From Deltaproteobacteria bacterium (GTDB lineage Bacteria; Bdellovibrionota_B; Oligoflexia; Oligoflexales; Bog-1112), in the NCBI GenBank assembly GCA_020635195.1, contig JACKAG010000002.1, forward strand, positions 192,224 to 256,223: DNA of 64,000 nucleotides. Reading direction: 5' to 3'. The notes under the pieces are model-generated. The model saw only the letters and a program-made list of their open reading frames with translations, was not told the DNA's origin and did not search any database. Of the stretch, positions 25,494 through 34,820 are shown one piece after another; within the stretch, counting starts at the first letter, position 1, and every line of letters begins with the position of its first letter. Made by a program: the position numbers and the translations under genes.

Positions 25494-25528
25494 AGCATCT
25501 GAAAAATCCAGATGATTTTTCAGATGCT
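25494..25528. repeat. Perfect 15-bp hairpin
   Basis: AGCATCTGAAAAATC, loop CAGAT, GATTTTTCAGATGCT. It ends 58 bp before the ATG at 25586. It could form in the 5' leader of the carboxypeptidase mRNA, or be a remnant of mobile DNA. No gene was seen in 25194-25555. Confidence 0.7.
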
Positions 25529-25585
25529 ATGACAGATACTTGGAAAGAAGAGTGATTGATTCAATTTTATCGGGAAAAAAGCAAG

Positions 25586-27001
25586 ATGGCAAAAGACCTG
25601 AACGAGATAAAAAAAATCTGGAAGGAGGCTGGAGTCATTCAGGCAAGCATTAACCTGCTTCGCTGGGATGAAGCAGTGATGATGCCGGCTTGCGGTGCTT
25701 CGGTTCGTGCAGCTCAGCTTGCCTGGCTAAACCAACAACTGAGATCGACCTGTTCGCAGAAATTACTCGATGATATGCAGGAAGCCAGGCTTATGACTTC
25801 TCTGGATGATGAAAGTCGGCGCGGCCTTGATCTTATGATTGGCAAGTGCCGACGGACCCTTGCTATTCCCGCGAAGTTGGATCATGAAATCGTCCGAATG
25901 CAGTCATTGACGGAGAAAAAGTGGAGGGCTGCCTGGGATCAGAATAGCTTTGGTCCGGTTGCCGCGGATTTTGAGAAACTTGTTCTGCTGATCCGGGAAA
26001 AGGGAGACTATCTGAAAGAGGGTGAAGACTTCTCTTCTTACGAGGCGCTGGCACACGAATATGATGCGGAATTTAGTTTGTCAGAAACTGTGAGCCTGTT
26101 TTCTGATACGGAAAATCGTTTGAATTCCTTGCTGTTGGAACATCCAGCACAAGGGCAGGCCAGACGATTTCCTATGGAAAGACGAAAACAGAAAAAGCTT
26201 GTCAGAGATCTGATGTCCTCTGCTGGTCTGACAGAATCATCTTTAAGGATTGACTCTACACGTCATCCTTTTACGGAGTCCTGGCCTGGAGATATTCGCA
26301 TAGGTATCAACTATGATGAGCATGATGTCCTGCCGACTTATCTGGCGGCTATGCATGAGGCAGGGCATGCACTTTATGATGCGTCATTGTTTCATGCGTA
26401 TGGTCTGGGCCCTTGTGCCCGGGAGGTTGGTATGATTATGCATGAAGGGATGGCTCTGCTCTGGGAAAATGCTTTTGGCAGAAGTCATGCCGGAGCCTCA
26501 TTTTTAGCGAATATACTGGAGGAAGATCCTCATGAAATATATCGAAGCCTGAATGTGCTGAGCCCTGGAAAAAGCAGAATCCATGCGGATGTTTCTCATT
26601 ATATGCTTCATATTATCATGCGCTTTCAGATGGAAATGGATCTGCTTTCAGGGTGTCTTCAGGTCAGGGATCTGCCTCAGGTGTGGGAGGAAAACAGTGT
26701 CAGGTTTTTAAAGTATCGCCCCGCCTCTATGCGGGAAGGATGTTTGCAGGATATCCATTGGTATCTCGGTTATTTCGGATACTTTCCCTGTTATGGTCTG
26801 GGGCAATTGTTGGGGATGCAGCTTTGGTTACAATTTACCGGAGCTTGTGACGGGCTTCCTGACGTTCTTAGTCTGGAGAACTGGTTAAAGGAACATGTCT
26901 ACCAGCGGTCTGCACTGACAGGATCAGGACAGTTGCTCCGGGAACTCTGCCATGCGGAATTAAGGCCGGAAGCTTTTCTGCAAGTGTGTGGCTCCTGCTA
27001 A
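25586..27001 (+). CDS. M32-family metallocarboxypeptidase
   Basis: 471 residues from the ATG at 25586; an in-frame TTG at 25556 is an alternative with a purine-rich site before it. It removes C-terminal residues from peptides using one metal ion. The HEXXH motif is HEAGH (residues about 257-261), and the third ligand is in HEGMALLWEN (about 286-295). DIHWYLGYFGYFPCYGLGQLLG near the C-terminus corresponds to the conserved M32 HW...GxFGYFP(T/C)YxLG segment. Cytoplasmic, no signal peptide. Its stop overlaps the convergent deacetylase gene by 4 bp. Confidence 0.92.
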   Translation: MAKDLNEIKKIWKEAGVIQASINLLRWDEAVMMPACGASVRAAQLAWLNQQLRSTCSQKLLDDMQEARLMTSLDDESRRGLDLMIGKCRRTLAIPAKLDHEIVRMQSLTEKKWRAAWDQNSFGPVAADFEKLVLLIREKGDYLKEGEDFSSYEALAHEYDAEFSLSETVSLFSDTENRLNSLLLEHPAQGQARRFPMERRKQKKLVRDLMSSAGLTESSLRIDSTRHPFTESWPGDIRIGINYDEHDVLPTYLAAMHEAGHALYDASLFHAYGLGPCAREVGMIMHEGMALLWENAFGRSHAGASFLANILEEDPHEIYRSLNVLSPGKSRIHADVSHYMLHIIMRFQMEMDLLSGCLQVRDLPQVWEENSVRFLKYRPASMREGCLQDIHWYLGYFGYFPCYGLGQLLGMQLWLQFTGACDGLPDVLSLENWLKEHVYQRSALTGSGQLLRELCHAELRPEAFLQVCGSC

Positions 27002-28707
27002 GCAGTCAGAAATCCCTTAAAGAATTTTGAGATACCCTGACGGAGGTTAGAACGGGAGTATCCCCCCTCCTGAACGATCAGGCTTGGAAGTCTGAGCTGA
27101 CCAAGGCGGTGTCCGATGAGCTCGATTCCCTTAAGGGAGACGAGGAATGTTCCGGTGGGATCTCCTTTCATCAGGTCCAGCCCCAGAGAGATCACCAGAT
27201 AATCAGGTTTAAAGGTTTCAATCAGCTTGCAGGCCTTGCCGAGGGTGGAAAGATATTTTTTATCATCCGTGTCCGGATACAGGGGAAAGTTACGGTTAAA
27301 ATGAAGGCCTTCACCCTCTCCAAGTTCATCGGCAAAGCCGGAAAAATACGGGTAAGCCTGGGAGGGATGTCCATGTATGGAGATGAAATAGATATCGCTT
27401 CTTTTATAGAAAATTTCCTGAGAACCATTGCCGTGGTGATAATCAATGTCAAGGAAGGCGATACGTCCATGTTTGCTTAAGTACTGAGCCGCAATGGCTG
27501 CATTGTTAAGATAGCAAAAACCCCCATAGACTGTCCTTTCTGCATGATGCCCTGGAGGGCGGCAGAGGGAATAGACGATGGCTGATCCATGCAGCAGCAA
27601 ATCAGCCCCCGTCAGCGCTCCCCATGCCGACTGCATAGCTGCTGCAAAGACATTCGAAGTCAGAGGTGTAAAGGTATCGATACAAAAATAACCCGCTTTC
27701 ATATCCCAGGTTTTAGGCTGCCGCTCCGGTCTTCGCAGAGGGAAAACTGTGGGATAAAGGATAGCCCCCGCGCTGAGTGCTTTACTGGCATGCTCAATAT
27801 AATGCACCATTTCTTTGCTGTGCACTTCGTATATGTGTTTGACAGGAAATTTTTTTGTTTTATGGATCTGAACGGAAAATCCTTCCAGACCTTTTTTCAG
27901 AGCGGCGATTCTTGCCGGACGTTCAACATAGCCTTTCTCGTGTAGATGATGAATCTGATGCGTATCTCCGACATCAACCAGATCGATGACTGACCAGCTT
28001 TTTGCCTGGGGCGGCTTAGATGCATATTTTGGTTGCCTGACATTGACCGGATCATCCTCGATGGATTTCAGGATGTCTTTAACTTTCTTATCCTTTATGG
28101 ACAGATTCCCCTTTAGTTTCAGGAGTTCTGTGATGATTCTTTTTAGCTGAGCTTTATGGAGAAGTGTTTCAGGGCTCAAAGGATCAAAAACCAGATAGGT
28201 TGGATAACCCTCGTTGGCTTTCGTGGAAACCCTCTCATAAAAAGTATTGATAATAGGGCGGGCTCCAAATCCTTCATAAAAAGCAAGTCTTTTTTTATTG
28301 ATGGCCAACCTCGAGTGATCTTCCAGAAGATCAGGGTCGTCAGGGGGAACGTCAAAGACTAAAATTTTTATGTTCCGTTTCAAAACCCACTCACGGGTGG
28401 CTTCATACAGGGCAGCACCGATGCCACGGCTCGCCCTTATGGGGTCGCTGGCGATGTAGTCGAGGTAGGCAAAGCGCTCTTTTGCAAATAAAAAGAACAG
28501 AGAAAATCCCAGGACACGCCCCTTATGGCCTTCTGCCACCAGAAGGAAGACCTCGCAGGGATATGTATGTCGGCCTGTCACCAGTTTTGCAATTTTTGCA
28601 GAATAGTTCGGATAGTATGGAAAGGCTCGCTCGTAGATGCCAAGAACGGAAGCAAGAATCGCCCTGTCATTAGCAGAACTCTCTGCCCATCTCCGAATGC
28701 GGATCAT
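26998..28707 (-). CDS. GNAT acetyltransferase-HDAC-superfamily deacetylase fusion
   Basis: 569 residues from ATG 28707 (AGGA 6 nt before); an ATG at 28758 lacks a ribosome site. The N-terminal about 170 residues form a GNAT acetyltransferase, with RGIGAALYE at about 94-102 as the acetyl-CoA loop. A K-rich linker leads to a class II-type deacetylase (about 235-565): PPGHHAE (384-390), zinc ligands in DIDYHHGNG (420-428), SIHGHP...YPYFSGFADE, a final zinc Asp in SLGLD, and a catalytic Tyr in EGGY. The YPYF..HADE-like segment points to acetylpolyamine amidohydrolases. One chain thus carries an acyl-adding and an acyl-removing module. It is head-to-head with another two-domain enzyme. The substrate is unknown; a polyamine, amine or protein lysine is possible. 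Confidence 0.85.
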   Translation of the reverse strand: MIRIRRWAESSANDRAILASVLGIYERAFPYYPNYSAKIAKLVTGRHTYPCEVFLLVAEGHKGRVLGFSLFFLFAKERFAYLDYIASDPIRASRGIGAALYEATREWVLKRNIKILVFDVPPDDPDLLEDHSRLAINKKRLAFYEGFGARPIINTFYERVSTKANEGYPTYLVFDPLSPETLLHKAQLKRIITELLKLKGNLSIKDKKVKDILKSIEDDPVNVRQPKYASKPPQAKSWSVIDLVDVGDTHQIHHLHEKGYVERPARIAALKKGLEGFSVQIHKTKKFPVKHIYEVHSKEMVHYIEHASKALSAGAILYPTVFPLRRPERQPKTWDMKAGYFCIDTFTPLTSNVFAAAMQSAWGALTGADLLLHGSAIVYSLCRPPGHHAERTVYGGFCYLNNAAIAAQYLSKHGRIAFLDIDYHHGNGSQEIFYKRSDIYFISIHGHPSQAYPYFSGFADELGEGEGLHFNRNFPLYPDTDDKKYLSTLGKACKLIETFKPDYLVISLGLDLMKGDPTGTFLVSLKGIELIGHRLGQLRLPSLIVQEGGYSRSNLRQGISKFFKGFLTA

Positions 28708-29084
28708 GATTGTTCCTGTCTGTTTCTGGCTTCCCTCAGTGGAAGCTCCTGATTTCATCTGACTATACTAAAAGATTGCTGCGAACGATATCTTCTGCCA
28801 TGTATGATCGAAACATTCCGGTAAAATGATTTCCTTTGTTGTGGAGTTAGCACGATCTTTGCTTTGCGAAATCAATCCTTCAGGACTTCCGGAGCGTTGT
28901 CTGCTGAACCAGAAGCGAGCTGGGATGTTTTTTGTTGTCACAGTGTGATGGAAAAAAATGCTGGCATGATAATATGCATTTGTTTGCGATAGTGTTTTCT
29001 CGTACGCTAATCACTTTCAAAGTGCCTGTCCTGTTATTCCGGAATGTATCGAGCGTGAAATCTACAAACTAAGGGATTAATCTG
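28708..29084. promoter_or_regulatory. Shared divergent promoter region
   Basis: 377 bp between two divergent fusion genes. A possible plus-strand promoter is TTGCGA (28984-28989), 16 bp, GCTAAT (29006-29011). AAGGGAT stands about 8 nt before the ATG at 29085. A short palindrome TCACAGTGTGA occurs near 28940. No gene is visible. Co-regulation of the two fusions from here is plausible, not shown. Confidence 0.4.
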
Positions 29085-30998
29085 ATGGCTCATGACAATA
29101 TCAGGTCAAAAAATGGTGGAGTCCTTAAACAAAGAACGATAGGACCCGTTGCCAATCTGGAGCAGCATCTTCCCATCGAATGGTGGCGCAATATTTTTAA
29201 CAGCCTCTATCTTAAAACAGATGGTGATGTGGTAGAAAACGAGACAAACACCGCCACAGAGATCGATCTCGTGGTAAAGCTGTGTGAGCTGGAGCCACAT
29301 CATCAGATTCTCGATCTTTGCTGTGGACAGGGGCGTCATTCTCTGGAGCTTGCCTCACGAGGCTATCGGAACGTGATGGGTATTGACAGATCCCGCTATC
29401 TTATCCGGCTCGCAAGGCGCAGACAAGCGACGTTAGGGCTTAAGGGGCAGTTCTCTGAGGGCGATGCCCGCAAATTCCGGGTTGCTCCACAGAGTAAAGA
29501 TTGCATTCTGATCATGGGAAATTCATTCGGATATTTTGACAGGGAAGAAGACGATACGGCTGTGCTGGAATCCGTCAAACGGAGCCTGAAAGCAGGAGGC
29601 AAACTGTTTCTTGATATCGTAGATGGCGAATGGATGAAATCTCATTTTGAAAAACGTTCCTGGGAATGGATTGATCAGTCGCATTTCGTAAACCGGGAAC
29701 GAAGCCTGGGAGAAGATGGAAAACGCATCATTTCCAGGGAAATTATCTGCCATGCAGAGAAAGGCGTACTTGCAGATCAGTTCTATGCAGAACGCCTCTA
29801 TAGCAAAAGTGAAATCAGCAACAGGCTGCAGAAATTAGGATTTCTGAATGTGACCTGCCATGGAAATATAGCTCCAGACTCCTCCCGTAATCAGGATCTT
29901 GGTATGATGGGGAACCGTTTGATTCTGACAGCTGTCTCTCCGCAGCAGAGTTATACCATCCAGAGTAAGGCTCCTTCAGCATCCATACTGGTTCTGCTTG
30001 GTGATCCACGGCTTCCTGATGCGGTCAAACGAGAAGGAAAATTTTCAGAAGCGGATTTCGAAACCGTACAACAGATGAAAGATGCTTTGAGTCAGATACA
30101 GGCTTTGAAAGTTGATTATATTGATAATCACGAGGACCTGCAAAGAAGACTGACAAATCGCAAGAGGCCAGATATCATCTTTAATCTCTGTGATGAAGGC
30201 TTCCGCAATGATCCGCTTAAAGAGCTTCATGTTCCATCAATGCTGGAAACCCTTGATATTCCGTATACGGGTGCAGGCCCAGCCTGTCTTGCGATCTGTT
30301 ACCGCAAATCTATGGTCAGAGCCATCGCGGATACTATTGAAGTCCCGGTACCAGCAGAAGCGTATTATGACTCTGCAGATCCCGCTGCAAATATTCCCTC
30401 TGAATTTCCTGTCCTGGTCAAGCCAGATTGTGGCGATAGTTCTGTTGGAATTACCAGGCATGCTGTGGTGAATTCTGCCCAAAAATTTCTTGAATACATC
30501 CAGTTCCTTTCAGAAACTCTCCCCGGTCAGAACCTTCTGATTCAGGAGTATCTGCCCGGAACAGAATACAGTGTTGCGGTGATTGGTAACAGGGGGAACT
30601 TTGAGGTTCTTCCCATTCTTGAGGTCGACTATAGTCAGCTCCCTTCGGATCTTCCCCCGATTTTATCCTATGAATCTAAATGGGAACCTGATTCTCCATA
30701 CTGGGATTGCATTAAATATCGGAAAGCCCAGCTCGATGAGGAGATGGTAAGGACTCTGGAGCATTACTCTCTCAAGCTATTTGAAAAATTTGAGTGCCTT
30801 GATTACGCTCGTTTTGATTTCAGATGTAATGGAAAGGGCGATCCGAAACTTCTTGAGGTCAATCCAAATCCTGGATGGTGCTGGGATGGGAAGCTCAATC
30901 TGATGGCGGGTTTTGCCGGGCTATCCTACGCAGAGTTGCTCAAAAAGATCATCAATGTTGGCCTTGCAAGGTGGGGAATTGATAATATTCTCCCATGA
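29085..30998 (+). CDS. SAM methyltransferase-ATP-grasp (D-Ala-D-Ala ligase-like) fusion
   Basis: 637 residues. The N-terminal half (about 30-285) is a class I methyltransferase: motif I ILDLCCGQGRHSLELA (75-90), an acidic motif II in GIDRS, and LKAGGKLFLD. The C-terminal half (about 300-630) is an ATP-grasp ligase of the D-Ala-D-Ala ligase group: ILVLLGDPRLP, DIIFNLCDEGF, LDIPYTGAGP, FPVLVKPDCGDSSVGI, LIQEYLPGTEYSVAVIG, and the metal-binding LLEVNPNPGWCWDGKL. A cell-wall ligase would be about 310 residues and stand alone; the fusion argues for a small-molecule or peptide-forming role with N- or O-methylation. It is divergent from the GNAT-deacetylase gene. Product unknown. Confidence 0.85.
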   Translation: MAHDNIRSKNGGVLKQRTIGPVANLEQHLPIEWWRNIFNSLYLKTDGDVVENETNTATEIDLVVKLCELEPHHQILDLCCGQGRHSLELASRGYRNVMGIDRSRYLIRLARRRQATLGLKGQFSEGDARKFRVAPQSKDCILIMGNSFGYFDREEDDTAVLESVKRSLKAGGKLFLDIVDGEWMKSHFEKRSWEWIDQSHFVNRERSLGEDGKRIISREIICHAEKGVLADQFYAERLYSKSEISNRLQKLGFLNVTCHGNIAPDSSRNQDLGMMGNRLILTAVSPQQSYTIQSKAPSASILVLLGDPRLPDAVKREGKFSEADFETVQQMKDALSQIQALKVDYIDNHEDLQRRLTNRKRPDIIFNLCDEGFRNDPLKELHVPSMLETLDIPYTGAGPACLAICYRKSMVRAIADTIEVPVPAEAYYDSADPAANIPSEFPVLVKPDCGDSSVGITRHAVVNSAQKFLEYIQFLSETLPGQNLLIQEYLPGTEYSVAVIGNRGNFEVLPILEVDYSQLPSDLPPILSYESKWEPDSPYWDCIKYRKAQLDEEMVRTLEHYSLKLFEKFECLDYARFDFRCNGKGDPKLLEVNPNPGWCWDGKLNLMAGFAGLSYAELLKKIINVGLARWGIDNILP

Positions 30999-31091
30999 GG
31001 GGACCTTGCAAAAGGGAGGGCATGAAGCGCAGAAATTTTTTCCGCAGAAGAAGATCTGTCTGTGTATCTCTGCCTTACCTGTCAGCCCTCA

Positions 31092-34000
31092 TCAGGGGTG
31101 TGCGGAGGCTCCCTGGCGCTTTTCTTCACTAAACGATTTTTGCAGGTGAGAAGGCAGAGCTTTAGCAAGATCGACTCCGACGACCTTTGAAACTCCGGGT
31201 TCCTGCATCGTGACTCCATAGAGAGTGTCAAGAACTTCCATTGTCTTCCGCCTGTGGGTGATGACAATAAACTGAAAGCGGTCGGACAATGCTTCCAGTA
31301 CGTTGTTGTAGCGACCGACGTTTGTTTCGTCCAGCGGAGCGTCTACCTCATCGAGAAAGCAGAAAGGCGTCGGTTTTGACTTCAGAAGGGCAAAAATCAG
31401 GGCAATTGCCGTCAGAGCTTTTTCTCCACCGGAGAATAAGCGCATATTCTGTGGCTTTTTACCTGGCAGGCGAACCATGATTTCAACTCCTGATTCCAGA
31501 GGGTTTTCCGGATCAGTCAGCTGAATCTGGCCCTCTCCCCTTGGAAAAAGGACAGGAAATAAAGAAGAAAACTCTTCATTCAGGGTGTGAAAGGTTTTTA
31601 AAAACTTGTTTCGTGAACTTTCTTCAATTTCTGCAATCGCCTGTTGCAGAAGCTCAGAAGAGGAAATGATTTCACCCTTTTGAGTTTCCATAAATTCCCG
31701 TCTCTGGCTCAGCTCACGGTATTCTTCCAGGGCCATCATATTGACGGGCCCAAAACTTTCGATTCTGCTGCGTAGCTGGCCGACCAGGCGTCTGGCCTGG
31801 TCAGGAGAAAAATCCGGATCTTCCTGTGGCAGGGAAGTAGAATCCTGAGCCGGGTCTATCTGGTACTTTTCCAGAGCCTGCTGTCTGATTCCTTCGATGC
31901 CGAGGTGGATGCGCTCCAGTTCCAGCTCATGATCTGACAATTCTCTTTGAGCTTTATGCTGGATGTCTCTGGCTTCTTTCAGGCTTGTTTCGGTTTGCCG
32001 GAGTTCATCTACGATTTCACGGTTAGCCTCCTTTTTTTGGTTCAGCTCATTTTCAAGCTGTTCTCTGCCCTGGAGACAGCGGGAGATCTCTTCTGTCAAT
32101 TCCTGCTGAAGCTGTCCGGAATCTTCGATTCGTTTCTTCAGCTGATTGAGGCTCTCTCGTTTTTTTTCAACCCGAAGCAGAAGTTGTGTTTCTTTTTCTC
32201 TGTCTCTGTGAAAATGTTCTGCCAGTGTTTGGGCGAGAGTTTTGGCGGATGCAAGATCGATTTTCTGCTGATCACTTTGACGTTTAAGTTCTTCACGGCG
32301 CTCTCTGATTTCATCACACTGGGCCAGAGCATCTTCGAGAATTTCGGCTGCCTGAGATTTTTCTTCGCTGAGGGCCTGGCGGCTCTCTTTCAGGTCTGTC
32401 AGCTCTGTTCCGAAAGCTTCACAGCTTTCTTCCAGTTGGCGGTACTGCTGTCTGACTTCAAGAATGCTTTCCTGACGGTGGCTGATTTTTCCTTCCCGTA
32501 TTTTAAATTCACTCATCAGTTCAAGGAGATCTTTGTTTTTATCTCTGATCTCGCGCTCAATCTGAAGGATTGCCTCTCTGGTCTGACTCAGAGTTTTTTC
32601 CTGTTCTGATATGCTGGATTTTAGTTTTGCCTGTTCTTCGTCAAGAGTTTCTACCAGGCGATGAAGCTCCCCGATCCTGTCTTTTCTGCTCAGAGAGCCT
32701 TCGTGATGTTCGCTGGCACTGATGATGCAGTCGTATGCTCCCTGCATACAAAGACCTGTTTCTGTAAAAAGGACCAGTCCTGCAGGAAGCTGACAGAGCA
32801 GTTGTGCTTCTGGTAGTTCTGAGCTCTTCAGATACCACAGAGCTGCGAGAAAATCCTGGATATGGGGGCTGTTCTTTTCAGCCTTCAGAAACGGAGCCAG
32901 GGGTTGTATGTTCCACTGAGCGGCAAGCTTATGAAACTCATCATTAAGATCAGGTCTTTGGAGAAGGGAAACCGGGATGCTGCTCAGGGAGGCTCTGTGG
33001 CAGAGTTGGGTCAACTGTTCCAGTTCTTCCCTGCTCCGGACCAGGGCCCTTTCTCCCCAATGTTCAAAGGCTGTTTTAAGCGTCTCTGGTAGTTCATGAA
33101 ATGCCGGACTCAGAGAGATAAGGTCAGACAAAAGGACACAGAGATCAGAGGATGACTCTGTCTGAAGTTTCCGGAATGGGGGTATCCATCCTTCTGCATT
33201 GCGTTCCAGCTCGATCAGAGAGTCCAGTCGTGCTTTCTGTTCAAACCAGCTGCTGCGGCAGTCATCCAGTTCCTGTCGGAGTTCTTCCAGCTTCCCCTGT
33301 TCTGTGCTGAGCTGTTGCTCAAGGGCCGCTCGTTTTTCACTTTCCTGGCTAAGCCCTTTTTTTTCATTTGCCAGCCTGAGTTTCTGAGCATCAAGAAGAA
33401 TCTGTTCATGGGACAGTTCCTCTTCCAGGGCCAGGACTTTTTCTGTTTGCTCGTGCATATGTCGTGATGCTTTTGCAAAGTCTTTTTCCAGAGCTTCTCT
33501 GCGAATTCTGTGGTTATCCAGCATTCGCTCAAGCTGGCGTTTTTCCTCCTGCATTTCGCTGATTTTACTCTGGTAAACCTGATCTTCTTCATCTAGAATT
33601 TCCAGTTGATTTAGCAGTTCATCCAGACTTTCTTCCAGAGTTTCTTTTTCAGAATGGGCCGCTTCCAGACGTTCTTTTGCCTGTTCGGATTCCTGACGGA
33701 TCTCCTGCAGGCTCTGTTCTTCTTCTGTTAACTCAGAGCTCAATTCCGTGATCTGAGCCTCTCCGTTCTCCAGTAGCTGCCTGGCACTGCTTAGAGAAGC
33801 CTCGCTGGCAGCCAGCTTTTCCCTGAGGCGTGATATTTCTTCAGTCAGGGCATGGAGAGCAGGGTCCGCTTCATCCAGGCGGATTTTCAGTTCTTCATAA
33901 CGGAGTTCAAGTTTGGCGATTTCACTGACACAGGCGATTTTTTTCAGGGAGTTGTTCTCGACTTCCTGCCTGAGCTCTTCACGTTTTGTCTTCAGGTGTT

Positions 34001-34721
34001 GGTAATTACGTATAAAGAGTTCTGTCTCTTTATGGCGTAGCTCCGTGTTGATGCGTTGCCACTCTTCCGCCTTGTCTACCTGTGATTTCAGGCTTTCCAC
34101 CTGCCGTTCGAGTTCTGCCAGAATGTCTCCCACACGGTCCAGATTCTGGGCGGTTTCTTCCAGCTTTTTCGCGGTTTCCTGCCTTCTGGTCTTGAAAATC
34201 AGGGTTCCGGCAGCTTCTTCCAGCATCTCTCTTAGCTGCTCTGGGCGAGCCTGCAAGATCCTGTCCACCTGTCCCTGCTGGATCATGGAGTAGCTGCGCC
34301 CTCCCAGACCTGTCGAGGCAAAGAAGCTCACGATATCTCTGAGACGGACAGGTTTGCGGTTGATCAGGAATTCCCGCTCTCCGTCAATATATAAGCGGCG
34401 GGTCAGAGTGATTTCCTGATCCTGGCGGTACTCTGGCGGGCAAAAGGTCGAGATATCTTCATTATCAAAGACCAGACTGACCTCGGCCATACCCAGGGGC
34501 TTTCGCTTTTCTGAACCAGCAAAGATGATATCTGTTGCCTTCTCTCCCCGGAGCATTCTGGCATTCTGCTCGCCCATCACCCAGCGGACGGCATCAATCA
34601 CATTGCTTTTACCCGAACCATTTGGTCCGACAATCCCTGTAATATGTGATTTGTCCAGAGTGATGGTGATCCGGTCTGCAAAAGACTTAAATCCGCTTGT
34701 AATAATTTTTTTCAGGAACAT
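31092..34721 (-). CDS. smc: SMC chromosome segregation ATPase
   Basis: 1209 residues, normal length. Walker A GPNGSGKSN is at 32-40, with the N-terminal ABC half to about 170, and a coiled coil interrupted by a hinge at roughly 510-680. The C-terminal ABC half carries the signature LFSGGEKALTAIA and Walker B FCFLDEVDAPLD. It forms the ring-shaped condensin with ScpA/ScpB that organises replicated chromosomes; neither partner is in the window. It follows a lipoprotein gene by 99 bp on the same strand and converges with the methyltransferase-ligase gene. Confidence 0.97.
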   Translation of the reverse strand: MFLKKIITSGFKSFADRITITLDKSHITGIVGPNGSGKSNVIDAVRWVMGEQNARMLRGEKATDIIFAGSEKRKPLGMAEVSLVFDNEDISTFCPPEYRQDQEITLTRRLYIDGEREFLINRKPVRLRDIVSFFASTGLGGRSYSMIQQGQVDRILQARPEQLREMLEEAAGTLIFKTRRQETAKKLEETAQNLDRVGDILAELERQVESLKSQVDKAEEWQRINTELRHKETELFIRNYQHLKTKREELRQEVENNSLKKIACVSEIAKLELRYEELKIRLDEADPALHALTEEISRLREKLAASEASLSSARQLLENGEAQITELSSELTEEEQSLQEIRQESEQAKERLEAAHSEKETLEESLDELLNQLEILDEEDQVYQSKISEMQEEKRQLERMLDNHRIRREALEKDFAKASRHMHEQTEKVLALEEELSHEQILLDAQKLRLANEKKGLSQESEKRAALEQQLSTEQGKLEELRQELDDCRSSWFEQKARLDSLIELERNAEGWIPPFRKLQTESSSDLCVLLSDLISLSPAFHELPETLKTAFEHWGERALVRSREELEQLTQLCHRASLSSIPVSLLQRPDLNDEFHKLAAQWNIQPLAPFLKAEKNSPHIQDFLAALWYLKSSELPEAQLLCQLPAGLVLFTETGLCMQGAYDCIISASEHHEGSLSRKDRIGELHRLVETLDEEQAKLKSSISEQEKTLSQTREAILQIEREIRDKNKDLLELMSEFKIREGKISHRQESILEVRQQYRQLEESCEAFGTELTDLKESRQALSEEKSQAAEILEDALAQCDEIRERREELKRQSDQQKIDLASAKTLAQTLAEHFHRDREKETQLLLRVEKKRESLNQLKKRIEDSGQLQQELTEEISRCLQGREQLENELNQKKEANREIVDELRQTETSLKEARDIQHKAQRELSDHELELERIHLGIEGIRQQALEKYQIDPAQDSTSLPQEDPDFSPDQARRLVGQLRSRIESFGPVNMMALEEYRELSQRREFMETQKGEIISSSELLQQAIAEIEESSRNKFLKTFHTLNEEFSSLFPVLFPRGEGQIQLTDPENPLESGVEIMVRLPGKKPQNMRLFSGGEKALTAIALIFALLKSKPTPFCFLDEVDAPLDETNVGRYNNVLEALSDRFQFIVITHRRKTMEVLDTLYGVTMQEPGVSKVVGVDLAKALPSHLQKSFSEEKRQGASAHP

Positions 34722-34820
34722 AAAAACTGTCCGGTCTGAAGTTACAGTTCTGAAACTGACAGGCTGTCAGAATATCAAAAACCTGCCAGCCAGGATACCG
34801 GATCACAGGATGTGTTCTGT

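Noticed and set aside
31022..31132. Short Arg-rich frame (about 36 codons) with a purine-rich site before its ATG.
   Set aside because: Overlaps the 3' end of smc on the opposite strand, ribosome-site spacing is too short, and there is no other support.
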